Shown: positions 1 through 6,115 of the stretch, one piece after another | Position numbering within the stretch: the first letter of the stretch is position 1 | How the letters are laid out: each line of letters begins with the position of its first letter | DNA from: an uncultured bacterium | GTDB taxonomy: Bacteria; Bacillota; Clostridia; Oscillospirales; Butyricicoccaceae | DNA: 6,669 nt | Reading direction: 5' to 3' | Assembly (NCBI GenBank): GCA_905215125.1 | Contig: CAJMOV010000110.1 | Location: 1-6,669 of the forward strand | Position numbers and translations under genes: made by a program | Notes under the pieces: generated by a model | The model's database searches: none | Seen by the model: only the letters and a program-made list of their open reading frames with translations | Told to the model about the DNA's origin: nothing

Positions 1-34
1 CCGTGCCGGCAGGGGAGCCTCTCCCGCCGCACGG
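1..34. other. GC-rich imperfect hairpin upstream of cca
   Basis: Bases 1-6 (CCGTGC) pair with 29-34 (GCACGG), 8-10 (GGC) with 26-28 (GCC), and 13-17 (GGGAG) with 21-25 (CTCCC), leaving small bulges at base 7 and bases 11-12 and a 3-base loop. No T-run follows, so it is not a standard intrinsic terminator for the rightward strand. Frame 2 is also open from base 2 to a TAA at 47-49, so these bases could instead encode the last 15 residues of an upstream gene ending 18 bases before cca. The window edge prevents deciding between the two. No promoter for cca is recognisable in the 67 bases before it. Confidence 0.3.
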
Positions 35-67
35 CCTTACCTATGCTAAGCCCAAAGGAGGGATCAG

Positions 68-1417
68 ATGATGTCCTGGACAGGAAAAATACCGGCACAG
101 GTCAAGCTGGTGCTGCGTATTTTAGAAGAAAATGGATATGAATCCTATGTCGTAGGCGGCTGTGTGCGGGACAGTCTGATGGGCCGCACCCCCGCCGACT
201 GGGACGTCGGCACGGCAGCCCAGCCTGACCAGGTGCACGCTGCACTCAGCGCCCACCGCGTGGTCGACACCGGGCTGCGCCACGGCACCGTCACCGCCGT
301 CATCGACGGTCAGCCCATTGAAATCACCACCTTCCGCGAGGAGGGGGAATACCTCGATTTTCGCCGCCCTTCTTCCGTATCCTTTACTGCCGACTTAAAG
401 CAGGATTTGGCGCGGCGCGACTTTACCATCAACGCCATGGCCTATTCCGAACGCACCGGCGTCGTTGATCCCTTTGGCGGCATCCAGGATTTAAGCCGCG
501 GCGTCATCCGCGCCGTAGGAGACGCGGATCAGCGCTTCCGTGAGGACGCGCTGCGCATCCTGCGGGCGCTGCGCTTTTCTGCGACGCTGGGCTTTGACAT
601 CGAATCGCAGACGGCCAGGGCTATTTTGGACTGCCGCGGCCTGCTGGGCCACATTGCCAGCGAACGCATACGGGACGAATTTTCCCTGCTCATCTGTGGG
701 CATAACGTCACCCCTGTGCTGCTGGAATACGCCGACGCCATCGCCGAATTCCTCCCGGAAATCGTGCCGTCCATCGGCTTTCATCAGAATAATTACCACC
801 ATATCTACGACGTGTGGGAGCATACTGTACACAGCATCGCGGCCGTCGAGTCCGAGCTGGTGCTGCGTCTGGTCATGCTGCTGCATGACCTTGGCAAGCC
901 GCAAAGCTATACCGAGGACGCCGACGGCGTCGGCCACTTTTACGGCCACCCGATGATCAGCACCGGAATTGCAGGCGGCGCCCTGCTGCGCCTGCGCTAT
1001 GACAGGGCGACCATCCGCCAGGTGTGTACGCTGGTGGAATACCATGACAGCCATCTGTTCCCCACGGAAAACAGCGTGCGCCGTTGGCTGATGCGCCTGG
1101 GCGAAGAAAACCTGCGGCTGCTCATCAAGGTCAAGCGGGCAGATAACCTGGCGCAAAGCCCGGATTGGCGCGGCCGCCAGGAGGAGCTGGCCAGGACCAG
1201 CGAAGTGCTCGAGCAGGTGCTGCGCGAAAAAAAGGCCTTTTCGCGTGAACAGCTTCAGGTCAAGGGCACCGATATGATTGCCCTGGGGGCGGACGGCCCG
1301 CAAATAGGCCGGCTGCTTGACGTCCTTCTGGAGGAAGTGATGAGCGGCCGCGTGCGCAATGAGAAAGGGCCGCTGCTGGCGTTGGCCCAGCGGATTATGG
1401 ATAGCTGGAGCCTATGA
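68..1417 (+). CDS. cca: CCA tRNA nucleotidyltransferase with HD domain
   Basis: Cytoplasmic class II CCA-adding enzyme that builds or repairs the 3'-terminal CCA of tRNAs from CTP and ATP without a nucleic acid template. The 449-residue protein shows the family motifs in order. The nucleotidyltransferase head has GGCVRDSLMGR at 30-40 followed by the catalytic D44-W-D46. The ribose-recognition motif RRDFTINAMA is at 116-125. The neck has the nucleotide-selecting EDxxR (E159, D160, R163) and then RALRF; SERIRDEF follows at 198-205. The C-terminal half carries an HD domain with H252, H273-D274, H294, H326 and D359 as probable metal ligands, which in relatives gives phosphohydrolase activity; that activity is inferred here. 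Length suits HD-containing bacterial members. The start is supported by AAGGAGG at 55-61, six bases before ATG 68; a second ATG at 71 is nine bases away and equally usable. The gene is convergent with the RpiR-type gene and ends before a shared terminator. Confidence 0.96.
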   Translation: MMSWTGKIPAQVKLVLRILEENGYESYVVGGCVRDSLMGRTPADWDVGTAAQPDQVHAALSAHRVVDTGLRHGTVTAVIDGQPIEITTFREEGEYLDFRRPSSVSFTADLKQDLARRDFTINAMAYSERTGVVDPFGGIQDLSRGVIRAVGDADQRFREDALRILRALRFSATLGFDIESQTARAILDCRGLLGHIASERIRDEFSLLICGHNVTPVLLEYADAIAEFLPEIVPSIGFHQNNYHHIYDVWEHTVHSIAAVESELVLRLVMLLHDLGKPQSYTEDADGVGHFYGHPMISTGIAGGALLRLRYDRATIRQVCTLVEYHDSHLFPTENSVRRWLMRLGEENLRLLIKVKRADNLAQSPDWRGRQEELARTSEVLEQVLREKKAFSREQLQVKGTDMIALGADGPQIGRLLDVLLEEVMSGRVRNEKGPLLALAQRIMDSWSL

Positions 1418-1450
1418 GACAGTGCTTACCGTACAGTGCAAAGGTAAAAT

Positions 1451-1485
1451 AAAAGGGAGAAAGCCATTTTGCTTTCTCCTTTTTT
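1451..1485. terminator. Bidirectional intrinsic terminator between cca and the RpiR-type gene
   Basis: A perfect 9-bp stem, GGAGAAAGC (1456-1464) with GCTTTCTCC (1471-1479), encloses the 6-base loop CATTTT. It is followed on the plus strand by six T residues (1480-1485). On the minus strand the hairpin is followed by TTTTATTTTA (complement of 1445-1454). It lies 34 bases after the cca stop and 27 bases after the stop of the convergent RpiR-type gene, so it can end both transcripts. Confidence 0.9.
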
Positions 1486-1511
1486 AACGGGCCTGTTATA
1501 TTTTGTCCGCG

Positions 1512-2423
1512 TCAGCTTCCGCTGAAGCCTGCCTGAGAGGAAACATGTCTTGAAGGTTGATCCGGCTGAAAGAAAGCGGAAAAATCCTGCGCGACGATGT
1601 TCATATATTCGCCGTCGGCGCTCTGTGCGATACTGACGGCCGACGTCAGCGTATTGACCAGCATAAGCACACTGGAAATGGTGTTGAGAAACAGCCGCGT
1701 GCCGGTAGAAGCATAGAGATTGGCGTTGCAGAGCGGCGCAATATCAGAGCGGGGCGTGTCGGTAACACCCAGGATGTCGGCCCCCTTTTGCTTTGCGTAC
1801 TGCACCAGTGTCGTTGTCATAAAATAATAGTCGGGGAAAGAAAACGCGACAAGCAGCGTCCCCTCGCGGATAAGGGGCAGGACGGCCTGTATGCTGTCAT
1901 TAAGCTCGGTATTGACAATCATGGACGGGATGCCCAGAAGGGAGAGACGGATGGACATAAACTCGGCCGCCTGCAAGGAGACGCCCCGGCCGCAAAGGAT
2001 GACAAAGCGCCGGTTGAGCATGAGATCGGCTGCTTCAAAATAAGCCGCGGGATCAATCTGGGAGTAAAAATTGTGCAGCATGGCCATTTCTTCCTGGCAG
2101 ATCTGCATCAGGAAGTCCTCCGGGTTGTCCAGATCGCGCTGGGGAATAAAGGGGGAAGCGTAGCCGTTTTCCTGCTGGACAATCAGCTTGCGCGAGTCGA
2201 GCAGGTACTTGCGGAATTCATACTTGAGCTCATTGAAGTTGGCATAGCCGAGATAAGAGCAGGCGTTGAGTATCGTCATTTCGGAAACGTGGACGTCGGC
2301 GCTTAACTCCTTTAGGGTGATAAAGCTCATTCGCTCTGGGTCGGCCAGCATACGGTCGGCGATGTCCTTCTGTTTCTTTGTCATGCCCGGGTATTTATCC
2401 CGGATATTCTGGATGACGTCCAT
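1512..2423 (-). CDS. RpiR/MurR-family transcriptional regulator (HTH + SIS)
   Basis: A 303-residue DNA-binding regulator. The N-terminal RpiR-type domain (about 1-80) contains a helix-turn-helix around 36-60 (SADVHVSEMT then ILNACSYLGY) and the downstream NFNELK. The SIS domain, a phosphosugar-binding fold, covers about 125-260 and begins its core with RFVILCGRGVS at 139-149; later parts are LLVAFSFPDYY (190-200) and the AKQKGADILGVTD stretch. Family members usually control sugar or amino-sugar catabolism, but no enzyme gene adjoins this one, so the ligand is unknown. Two departures from the usual consensus are visible: the recognition helix reads ILNACSYLG where most members have an Arg-Phe pair, and the SIS loop has SFPDYY instead of a serine/glycine-rich phosphate loop, as in a known subclass. 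The start is ATG at 2423; a purine-rich AAAGGGG (2436-2442) lies 12 bases upstream, slightly far. It has its own strong promoter and ends at the shared terminator. Confidence 0.88.
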   Translation of the reverse strand: MDVIQNIRDKYPGMTKKQKDIADRMLADPERMSFITLKELSADVHVSEMTILNACSYLGYANFNELKYEFRKYLLDSRKLIVQQENGYASPFIPQRDLDNPEDFLMQICQEEMAMLHNFYSQIDPAAYFEAADLMLNRRFVILCGRGVSLQAAEFMSIRLSLLGIPSMIVNTELNDSIQAVLPLIREGTLLVAFSFPDYYFMTTTLVQYAKQKGADILGVTDTPRSDIAPLCNANLYASTGTRLFLNTISSVLMLVNTLTSAVSIAQSADGEYMNIVAQDFSAFFQPDQPSRHVSSQAGFSGS

Positions 2424-2460
2424 AATTCAATAAGGCCCCTTTAAATTTATCAACTACGAT

Positions 2461-2487
2461 CGAGGATATTATATCAATTTTTCCTCG
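2461..2487. promoter_or_regulatory. Candidate operator over the RpiR-type promoter
   Basis: The arms CGAGGA (2461-2466) and TCCTCG (2482-2487) form a perfect 6-bp inverted repeat around the -10 box and part of the spacer. Inside it GATATTATATC (2465-2475) is an 11-base palindrome centred on the -10. This is a typical place for a repressor to act, and RpiR-family proteins are often autoregulatory, so self-control is a reasonable inference. AT-rich DNA makes short palindromes likely by chance, so confidence is low. Confidence 0.35.
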
Positions 2488-2497
2488 CCTTTGTCAA
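2468..2497 (-). promoter_or_regulatory. Near-consensus sigma-A promoter for the RpiR-type gene
   Basis: Read on the minus strand, TTGACA (2497-2492) and TATAAT (2473-2468) both match consensus exactly and are separated by 18 bases. The stretch upstream of the -35 (2498-2521) is A/T-rich with a run of seven A residues, resembling an UP element. Transcription would start near 2461, giving a leader of roughly 38 bases before the ATG at 2423. Such a strong promoter in front of a regulator suggests that the product limits its own expression. Confidence 0.85.
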
Positions 2498-2603
2498 TAA
2501 AACAAACTTTTTTTGCATAAAAGGATGGAAAAAGGGGCAATATACGCGAATTTTATTCATTTTATAAATTTTACATTTTGTGCGCTGCATGCGTCGTCAA
2601 GGT

Positions 2604-2628
2604 CCCCGTTTTGCGGGCCAAAACGGGG
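2604..2628. repeat. Perfect 10-bp inverted repeat downstream of the YrvL-like gene
   Basis: CCCCGTTTTG (2604-2613) and CAAAACGGGG (2619-2628) are exact reverse complements separated by CGGGC. The repeat lies 37 bases past the stop of the YrvL-like gene. It would form a stable hairpin in RNA from either strand, but no T-run follows it on either side. It could act as a transcript 3'-end stabiliser, a weak or factor-dependent terminator, or a protein-binding site. The rest of the 242-base gap between the YrvL-like and RpiR-type genes holds only the promoter region described separately and AT-rich DNA. Confidence 0.6.
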
Positions 2629-2665
2629 GAAAACCAGCGAAAAAAGCGGTGGCCGGAACGATGCG

Positions 2666-3100
2666 TTACGGGAGGTTTCTGCCCTCCGGCGGCTTGCCGA
2701 TATCCTCGGCGTCGGGCAGAGACAGGAGGAAGGAAACGGCCAGAATGGAGAGGCCGGAGGCGGAAACGCCGTCCATCCAATAGTCCACCAGGGTCAGGCC
2801 CATCGCGGTCATGGCAGTGTCCAAAGCGACAAACAAAAGAATGGCCTCCCTTTTGGACACCCGCTGGCGCAGCAGAAGTACCTTGGGCAGCGCCTTTGCC
2901 ACCAGGTTGGCGGGCAGGGAAAGAAGACCCGCCGCGATAAAGAACACGACGATGCTGCCCACCGAGCGGTATGTAAAGCCAAACAGCTTCATCACGGCCC
3001 CGCAGAAGAGGGCCAGGATCGATAGAACGCCGACGAAAAGGGCGCTGCTAAACAACACCGTAATGATTTTGTCACGGTTTTCCTGCCAGAATTTCTTCAT
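2666..3100 (-). CDS. Small four-helix membrane protein, YrvL-like
   Basis: A 144-residue integral membrane protein. Predicted membrane segments lie at about 12-36, 47-66, 86-107 and 113-127, after a short charged N-terminus (MKKFWQENRDK). The tail from about 129 is polar and probably not membrane-embedded. No catalytic motif is visible. The pattern of segments, the length, the central AKALPK stretch (68-73) and the LVDYWMD stretch (104-110) recall the YrvL family; in Bacillus subtilis YrvL negatively controls the SigO-RsoA sigma system. That assignment rests on remembered family pattern and is moderate at best, and no SigO-like gene is in the window. The start is ATG at 3100, with AGAGG (3106-3110) five bases upstream. 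It is probably a single-gene transcript: the kinase terminator lies upstream, an extended -10 promoter lies between, and a hairpin follows. Its place after an envelope-type two-component system suggests an envelope role, which is inference only. Confidence 0.75.
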   Translation of the reverse strand: MKKFWQENRDKIITVLFSSALFVGVLSILALFCGAVMKLFGFTYRSVGSIVVFFIAAGLLSLPANLVAKALPKVLLLRQRVSKREAILLFVALDTAMTAMGLTLVDYWMDGVSASGLSILAVSFLLSLPDAEDIGKPPEGRNLP

Positions 3101-3129
3101 AATACCCTCTTTTCAGCCGATTTTCTCAT

Positions 3130-3158
3130 AATATATCACGGCAAAAGCCACAGAGCAA
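3130..3158 (-). promoter_or_regulatory. Extended -10 promoter for the YrvL-like gene
   Basis: On the minus strand TATATT (3135-3130) is preceded by TGA, giving the TGn extended -10 element, and lies 17 bases after a weak -35, TTGCTC (3158-3153). It is placed between the kinase terminator and the start at 3100, with a predicted leader of about 25 bases. It explains how this gene is expressed after the upstream terminator. Confidence 0.6.
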
Positions 3159-3163
3159 GACGG

Positions 3164-3191
3164 AAAAAAGGAGCTGCCCTTAAGCAGCCCC
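3164..3191 (-). terminator. Intrinsic terminator of the two-component operon
   Basis: Read on the minus strand, GGGGCTGC (3191-3184) pairs with GCAGCTCC (3177-3170), 8 bp including one G-T pair, around the loop TTAAGG. Six T residues follow (3169-3164). The hairpin begins 12 bases after the kinase stop codon at 3204, so it closes the response regulator-kinase transcript and separates it from the YrvL-like gene. Confidence 0.88.
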
Positions 3192-3203
3192 TTTCGGGAT
3201 GAG

Positions 3204-5294
3204 CTATGCCTTGCCGTCCTGCGCGATATCGGACAGCGGGGGGAGAACCGTGCCGGTGTCGGCCGTCTTGAGGATGCGATACAGGTCAAAGCTGATGTGC
3301 ACCTTGAACTGGTCGCCGTCGATGCTGATGTGGAACTGCCCGCCGCACGCCTGGGTAAAGCTCTGTGCGATGGACAGCCCCAGGCCGCTGCCTTCTTCGC
3401 TGCGTGATTTATCTCCACGGACAAACCGCTCGGTGATTTCCTCGGGCGTGAAATCCATCTCATAAGCCGATGTGTTTTTGATGGTCAGGACAGCGCGGCT
3501 GCCGATGATTTGCAGCTCGACAAAAATGCGCGTGCCCGCCAGGGAATATTTGAGGGCGTTGTCGATGACGTTTTGCAGAACGCGGTACATCTTGCGCCCG
3601 TCAGCCCAAATGGTGACGGGCGGATCGGCCAGCGCAACGCGCACGGCAAGGCCCGATTGAAGGATGCGTTCCTCCATTTCACCCAGCGTCTGCTCGATTA
3701 GGCGGTGAAAATCCAGAGCCTCGTTGTTCATTTCCATGCTGCCGCTTGTGCTTTTGGCCAGGTCAAACAGGTCGTACACAATGCCCTTGAGCCGGTCGGA
3801 CTTTTGCGCCAGGATAGCGATGTAATCTCGCGCCTCGGGGGGCAGATCCTCCATCTTGGACAGGAGATCGACATAGCTGATGATACTGGTCAGCGGTGTT
3901 TTCAGGTCGTGCGAGACGTTGGTGACCAGCTCGACCTTCATACGCTCCGACTGCATCTGCTTTTCCACGCTTTTCTGCATGCCGCCGCCGATATCGCTGA
4001 GCTGTCGGCTGGCGCCGGCCATGGGGGAAGATGCGTCGATGGCCGGAACGTAGGTCAATTCGCCGCCCGCGATGTGGGATATCTGCTCCATCAGCTCCTG
4101 GATATCGCTCAGAAGGCGGTTATCGCTGTTGACAAACCACCAGATGACGGCGATTTCCGCCGCAAAGGCGACAAAGCAGAAAAATACGGTCGACACCATC
4201 CCGAACAGGAAAAGCAGGACACATGCCAGCGAGCCGAGAATAAAGGACAGCCTGCGGCGGAACATTGCGGCGGTAAAGCTGTACTTTTGGTAACGGGATC
4301 CATCGAATAAGGCGCGCAGAAAGGCGAGGATGGCTCGCCATATCCGCCGCACACCGCGAGCCAGCGCGCCGACGGCGGTGTGCCGGAAAAAGCGGCGCGC
4401 CTTGGCCTTGCGCACCATGGCAAGCAGGAAAAGCATGCCCAGCAGATAACCGCTCCCGGCGCACAGGCTGCACAGCCAGCCGACGGCGGCGCGGCTGGAC
4501 CAAAGGCCGCGGCTCCAGTAAAGCGATTCCAAAAGTCTGATGACGGCCAGGCTGATTCCAGCCGCCAGCGCGCCGGCAAAAAGCAGCAGAAGGATCTCCG
4601 TCCATACCCGATCCAGCCTGCCGGGGTGAAGCTCATCGTCTTCCGGGCGGCGGCCGGTGGCAAAGCAAAGGAACAGACCGACGGCGATAAGTGGCAGGGT
4701 ATAAAGGGTGATAAAGCCGACGTCCTGCCGCAGCATATCGTGCTGCTGCGTCCAATCCTGCCGCCGGGACTGGATGACGTCGTCTCCGATGCGCAGCAGG
4801 ATGGAGACATCGTCGCGCAGCAGACTGCCGTCATAATACAGGCTGCTGGCGTATGCGCCAAAATCATAGGGCGCAGGCTGATCCTCGCGCAGCAGATGGA
4901 CTGTCATATCCCCGCCTTCAACGGAAATCCAGCGGTCGGCTTCGGGACGGAGTATTTCAGATAAATCTCCCTCGACATTGCTGTAAACCGTCTCGCCCAC
5001 CTGCACCCGATACTCAACGCCCTCGTCGGTCAGCCATTGGCCGGCGGCGGCCGGTGTGTCGGACTCAATCATATAAGCCAGATCGTACAGCAGATTGTCC
5101 AGCCAGTTGTAATAGCTGTTAGAGGCCTCGTAATCTGAAACGAGCATGGCTTCGGGATCCAGCTCATAGTGATAGGCGTCATACGCCAGGTCACACCACG
5201 AAAAGACGCTGAGAACCAGCAGGCAGGCCGACAGCAGCCAGGCAGCCGCTTTGGTCAGCGTATGGGCGCTAAATCTTTTCAATTTTGTAACCAA
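3204..5294 (-). CDS. VanS-type sensor histidine kinase
   Basis: A 696-residue membrane histidine kinase that autophosphorylates on His and passes phosphate to the regulator encoded just upstream. Membrane segment 1 (about 15-35) is followed by a predicted extracytoplasmic region (36-190). More hydrophobic segments lie near 192-212, 232-255, 270-293, 352-372 and 373-388, so about six in all. A HAMP-like linker (about 389-445) leads to the H-box SHDLKTPLTS, with phosphoacceptor H462. The ATPase domain has the N-box LQNVIDNALKYS (N575, N579), the F-box ERFVRGDKS (622-630) and the G-box GSGLGLS (635-641). All catalytic boxes look intact. The start is TTG at 5294, nine bases after AAGGTGG (5304-5310) and inside the end of the regulator gene, giving a 26-base overlap typical of translational coupling; a TTG at 5282 is possible but has no ribosome binding site. 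The segment arrangement resembles large clostridial VanS relatives. The stimulus is unknown, and no vancomycin-resistance enzyme is nearby. Confidence 0.93.
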   Translation of the reverse strand: MVTKLKRFSAHTLTKAAAWLLSACLLVLSVFSWCDLAYDAYHYELDPEAMLVSDYEASNSYYNWLDNLLYDLAYMIESDTPAAAGQWLTDEGVEYRVQVGETVYSNVEGDLSEILRPEADRWISVEGGDMTVHLLREDQPAPYDFGAYASSLYYDGSLLRDDVSILLRIGDDVIQSRRQDWTQQHDMLRQDVGFITLYTLPLIAVGLFLCFATGRRPEDDELHPGRLDRVWTEILLLLFAGALAAGISLAVIRLLESLYWSRGLWSSRAAVGWLCSLCAGSGYLLGMLFLLAMVRKAKARRFFRHTAVGALARGVRRIWRAILAFLRALFDGSRYQKYSFTAAMFRRRLSFILGSLACVLLFLFGMVSTVFFCFVAFAAEIAVIWWFVNSDNRLLSDIQELMEQISHIAGGELTYVPAIDASSPMAGASRQLSDIGGGMQKSVEKQMQSERMKVELVTNVSHDLKTPLTSIISYVDLLSKMEDLPPEARDYIAILAQKSDRLKGIVYDLFDLAKSTSGSMEMNNEALDFHRLIEQTLGEMEERILQSGLAVRVALADPPVTIWADGRKMYRVLQNVIDNALKYSLAGTRIFVELQIIGSRAVLTIKNTSAYEMDFTPEEITERFVRGDKSRSEEGSGLGLSIAQSFTQACGGQFHISIDGDQFKVHISFDLYRILKTADTGTVLPPLSDIAQDGKA

Positions 5295-5970
5295 TTCCCC
5301 AAACCACCTTTAAGTATTTTGGCTCTTTTGGGTTGATTTCAATCTTCTCGCGGATGCGGCGGACATGAACCATGACGGTGTTTTCCACGGCATAAGCCGT
5401 TTCTCCCCACACTCGTTCATAAATTTCTTCAGCGGGGAAAACCCGGCCGGCGTTGCGCATCAAAAGCTCGACGATGCGCAGCTCGGTCGCCGTCAGGTGG
5501 ATGGCTTCACCGTCGACAAACAGCTGGCGCGCGTCGGTGTCCAGCGTCAGGCCGCCAATGGTAATGCTGCTGCCTGCATGCTGGCGCTGGACGTCGCCCA
5601 GCGTCAGATACCGGCGCAGCAGGGAACGCACGCGCGCAGCCAGCTCGGAGGGGTTGAAGGGCTTGGTCAGGTAGTCGTCCGCCCCCATCGACAGCCCCAG
5701 GATCTTGTCGCTGTCCTCGCTTTTCGCCGACAGGATCAGGATGGGGATATTGCGCGACTGCCGGATTTTCATGGTGGCCGACAGGCCGTCCAGTCGGGGC
5801 ATCATGACGTCCAGGATAATAAGCTGTACGCTTTCCGTTGTCAGCATATCCAGCGCCTGCAACCCGTCGTACGCCGCCAGCGTGCGGATTCCCTCCCTCT
5901 CCAGCAGCTTGCAGATGGCGCCGTTGATTTCACGATCGTCATCCACCACCAAAACGCAGGGATTTTCCAC
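5269..5970 (-). CDS. OmpR/VanR-family response regulator
   Basis: A 233-residue DNA-binding regulator phosphorylated by the downstream kinase. The receiver domain (about 4-120) shows the acidic pocket D10-D11-D12, phosphoacceptor D54 in LIILDVMMP, switch residues S81 and Y100, and K103 in YLTKPF. The winged-helix output domain (about 136-231) ends with NTVMVHVRRIREKIE and VVWGIGYKIEK, close to the VanR subclass. The start chosen is GTG at 5970: AAAGGG (5980-5985) lies nine bases upstream, and the protein then begins just before the receiver core at the usual OmpR-family length. The reading frame stays open to a TTG at 6027, but that would add 19 residues absent from the family and has no better ribosome binding site. 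The last 26 bases overlap the kinase start. No convincing sigma-A promoter was found in the 145 bases before it; an imperfect inverted repeat is there instead. Confidence 0.93.
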   Translation of the reverse strand: MENPCVLVVDDDREINGAICKLLEREGIRTLAAYDGLQALDMLTTESVQLIILDVMMPRLDGLSATMKIRQSRNIPILILSAKSEDSDKILGLSMGADDYLTKPFNPSELAARVRSLLRRYLTLGDVQRQHAGSSITIGGLTLDTDARQLFVDGEAIHLTATELRIVELLMRNAGRVFPAEEIYERVWGETAYAVENTVMVHVRRIREKIEINPKEPKYLKVVWGIGYKIEKI

Positions 5971-6001
5971 ACTCAGACACCCTTTCAAAGAAGATTGCTT
6001 G

Positions 6002-6041
6002 AGCCTATCAGCAGAATAACACCCCAATCTGACGATAGGCT
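6002..6041. promoter_or_regulatory. 13-bp inverted repeat upstream of the response regulator
   Basis: The arm AGCCTATCAGCAG (6002-6014) and CTGACGATAGGCT (6029-6041) match as an inverted repeat at 11 of 13 positions, around a 14-base centre. In RNA from the minus strand one of the two mismatches becomes a G-U pair, giving 12 pairs. It ends about 30 bases before the GTG start and no T-run follows, so it is not an intrinsic terminator. It may be an operator for the regulator or another protein, or a leader hairpin. OmpR-family proteins more often bind direct repeats. Confidence 0.5.
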
Positions 6042-6099
6042 AAATGGGTTTCTTACGAAAACCTTAATGAAATATCTAAAAGCAAAAGCGGCGGCCTGT

Positions 6100-6113
6100 C
6101 CCGCATCTGCGGG
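6100..6113 (-). terminator. Weak terminator-like hairpin after rodA
   Basis: CCCGC (minus strand, 6113-6109) pairs with GCGGG (6104-6100) around a 4-base loop, two bases past the rodA-like stop. The T-rich stretch TTTTGCTTTT follows only about 13 bases later, so this would be a poor intrinsic terminator. Readthrough from rodA into the two-component genes is therefore possible. Confidence 0.3.
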
Positions 6114-6115
6114 CG

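Noticed and set aside
491..1303. Minus-strand open frame (270 codons) opposite cca
   Set aside because: It lies wholly within a well-supported cca gene; the translation is low-complexity and lacks family motifs, as expected for GC-rich shadow frames.
1557..2306. Plus-strand open frame (249 codons) opposite the RpiR-type gene
   Set aside because: The opposite strand encodes clear HTH and SIS domains; this frame shows no domain and starts close to a terminator without a promoter.
2580..2665. Intrinsic terminator after the YrvL-like gene
   Set aside because: The 25-base hairpin has no T-run after it on either strand, and the T6 tract at 2640-2645 is preceded only by a very short stem, so a standard terminator could not be supported.
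2513..3025. Plus-strand open frames through the gap and the YrvL-like gene
   Set aside because: The minus-strand product is a coherent four-helix membrane protein with a ribosome binding site and promoter, while these products are charged and low in complexity.
4109..4964. Minus- and plus-strand open frames within the kinase membrane region
   Set aside because: They overlap the kinase in other frames; their products are Pro/Cys/Arg-rich translations of GC-rich codons with no motifs.
5971..6027. N-terminal extension of the response regulator from a TTG at 6027
   Set aside because: It adds 19 residues not found in the family, and its start lies inside the inverted repeat; the GTG at 5970 has a well-placed AAAGGG and gives the normal length.
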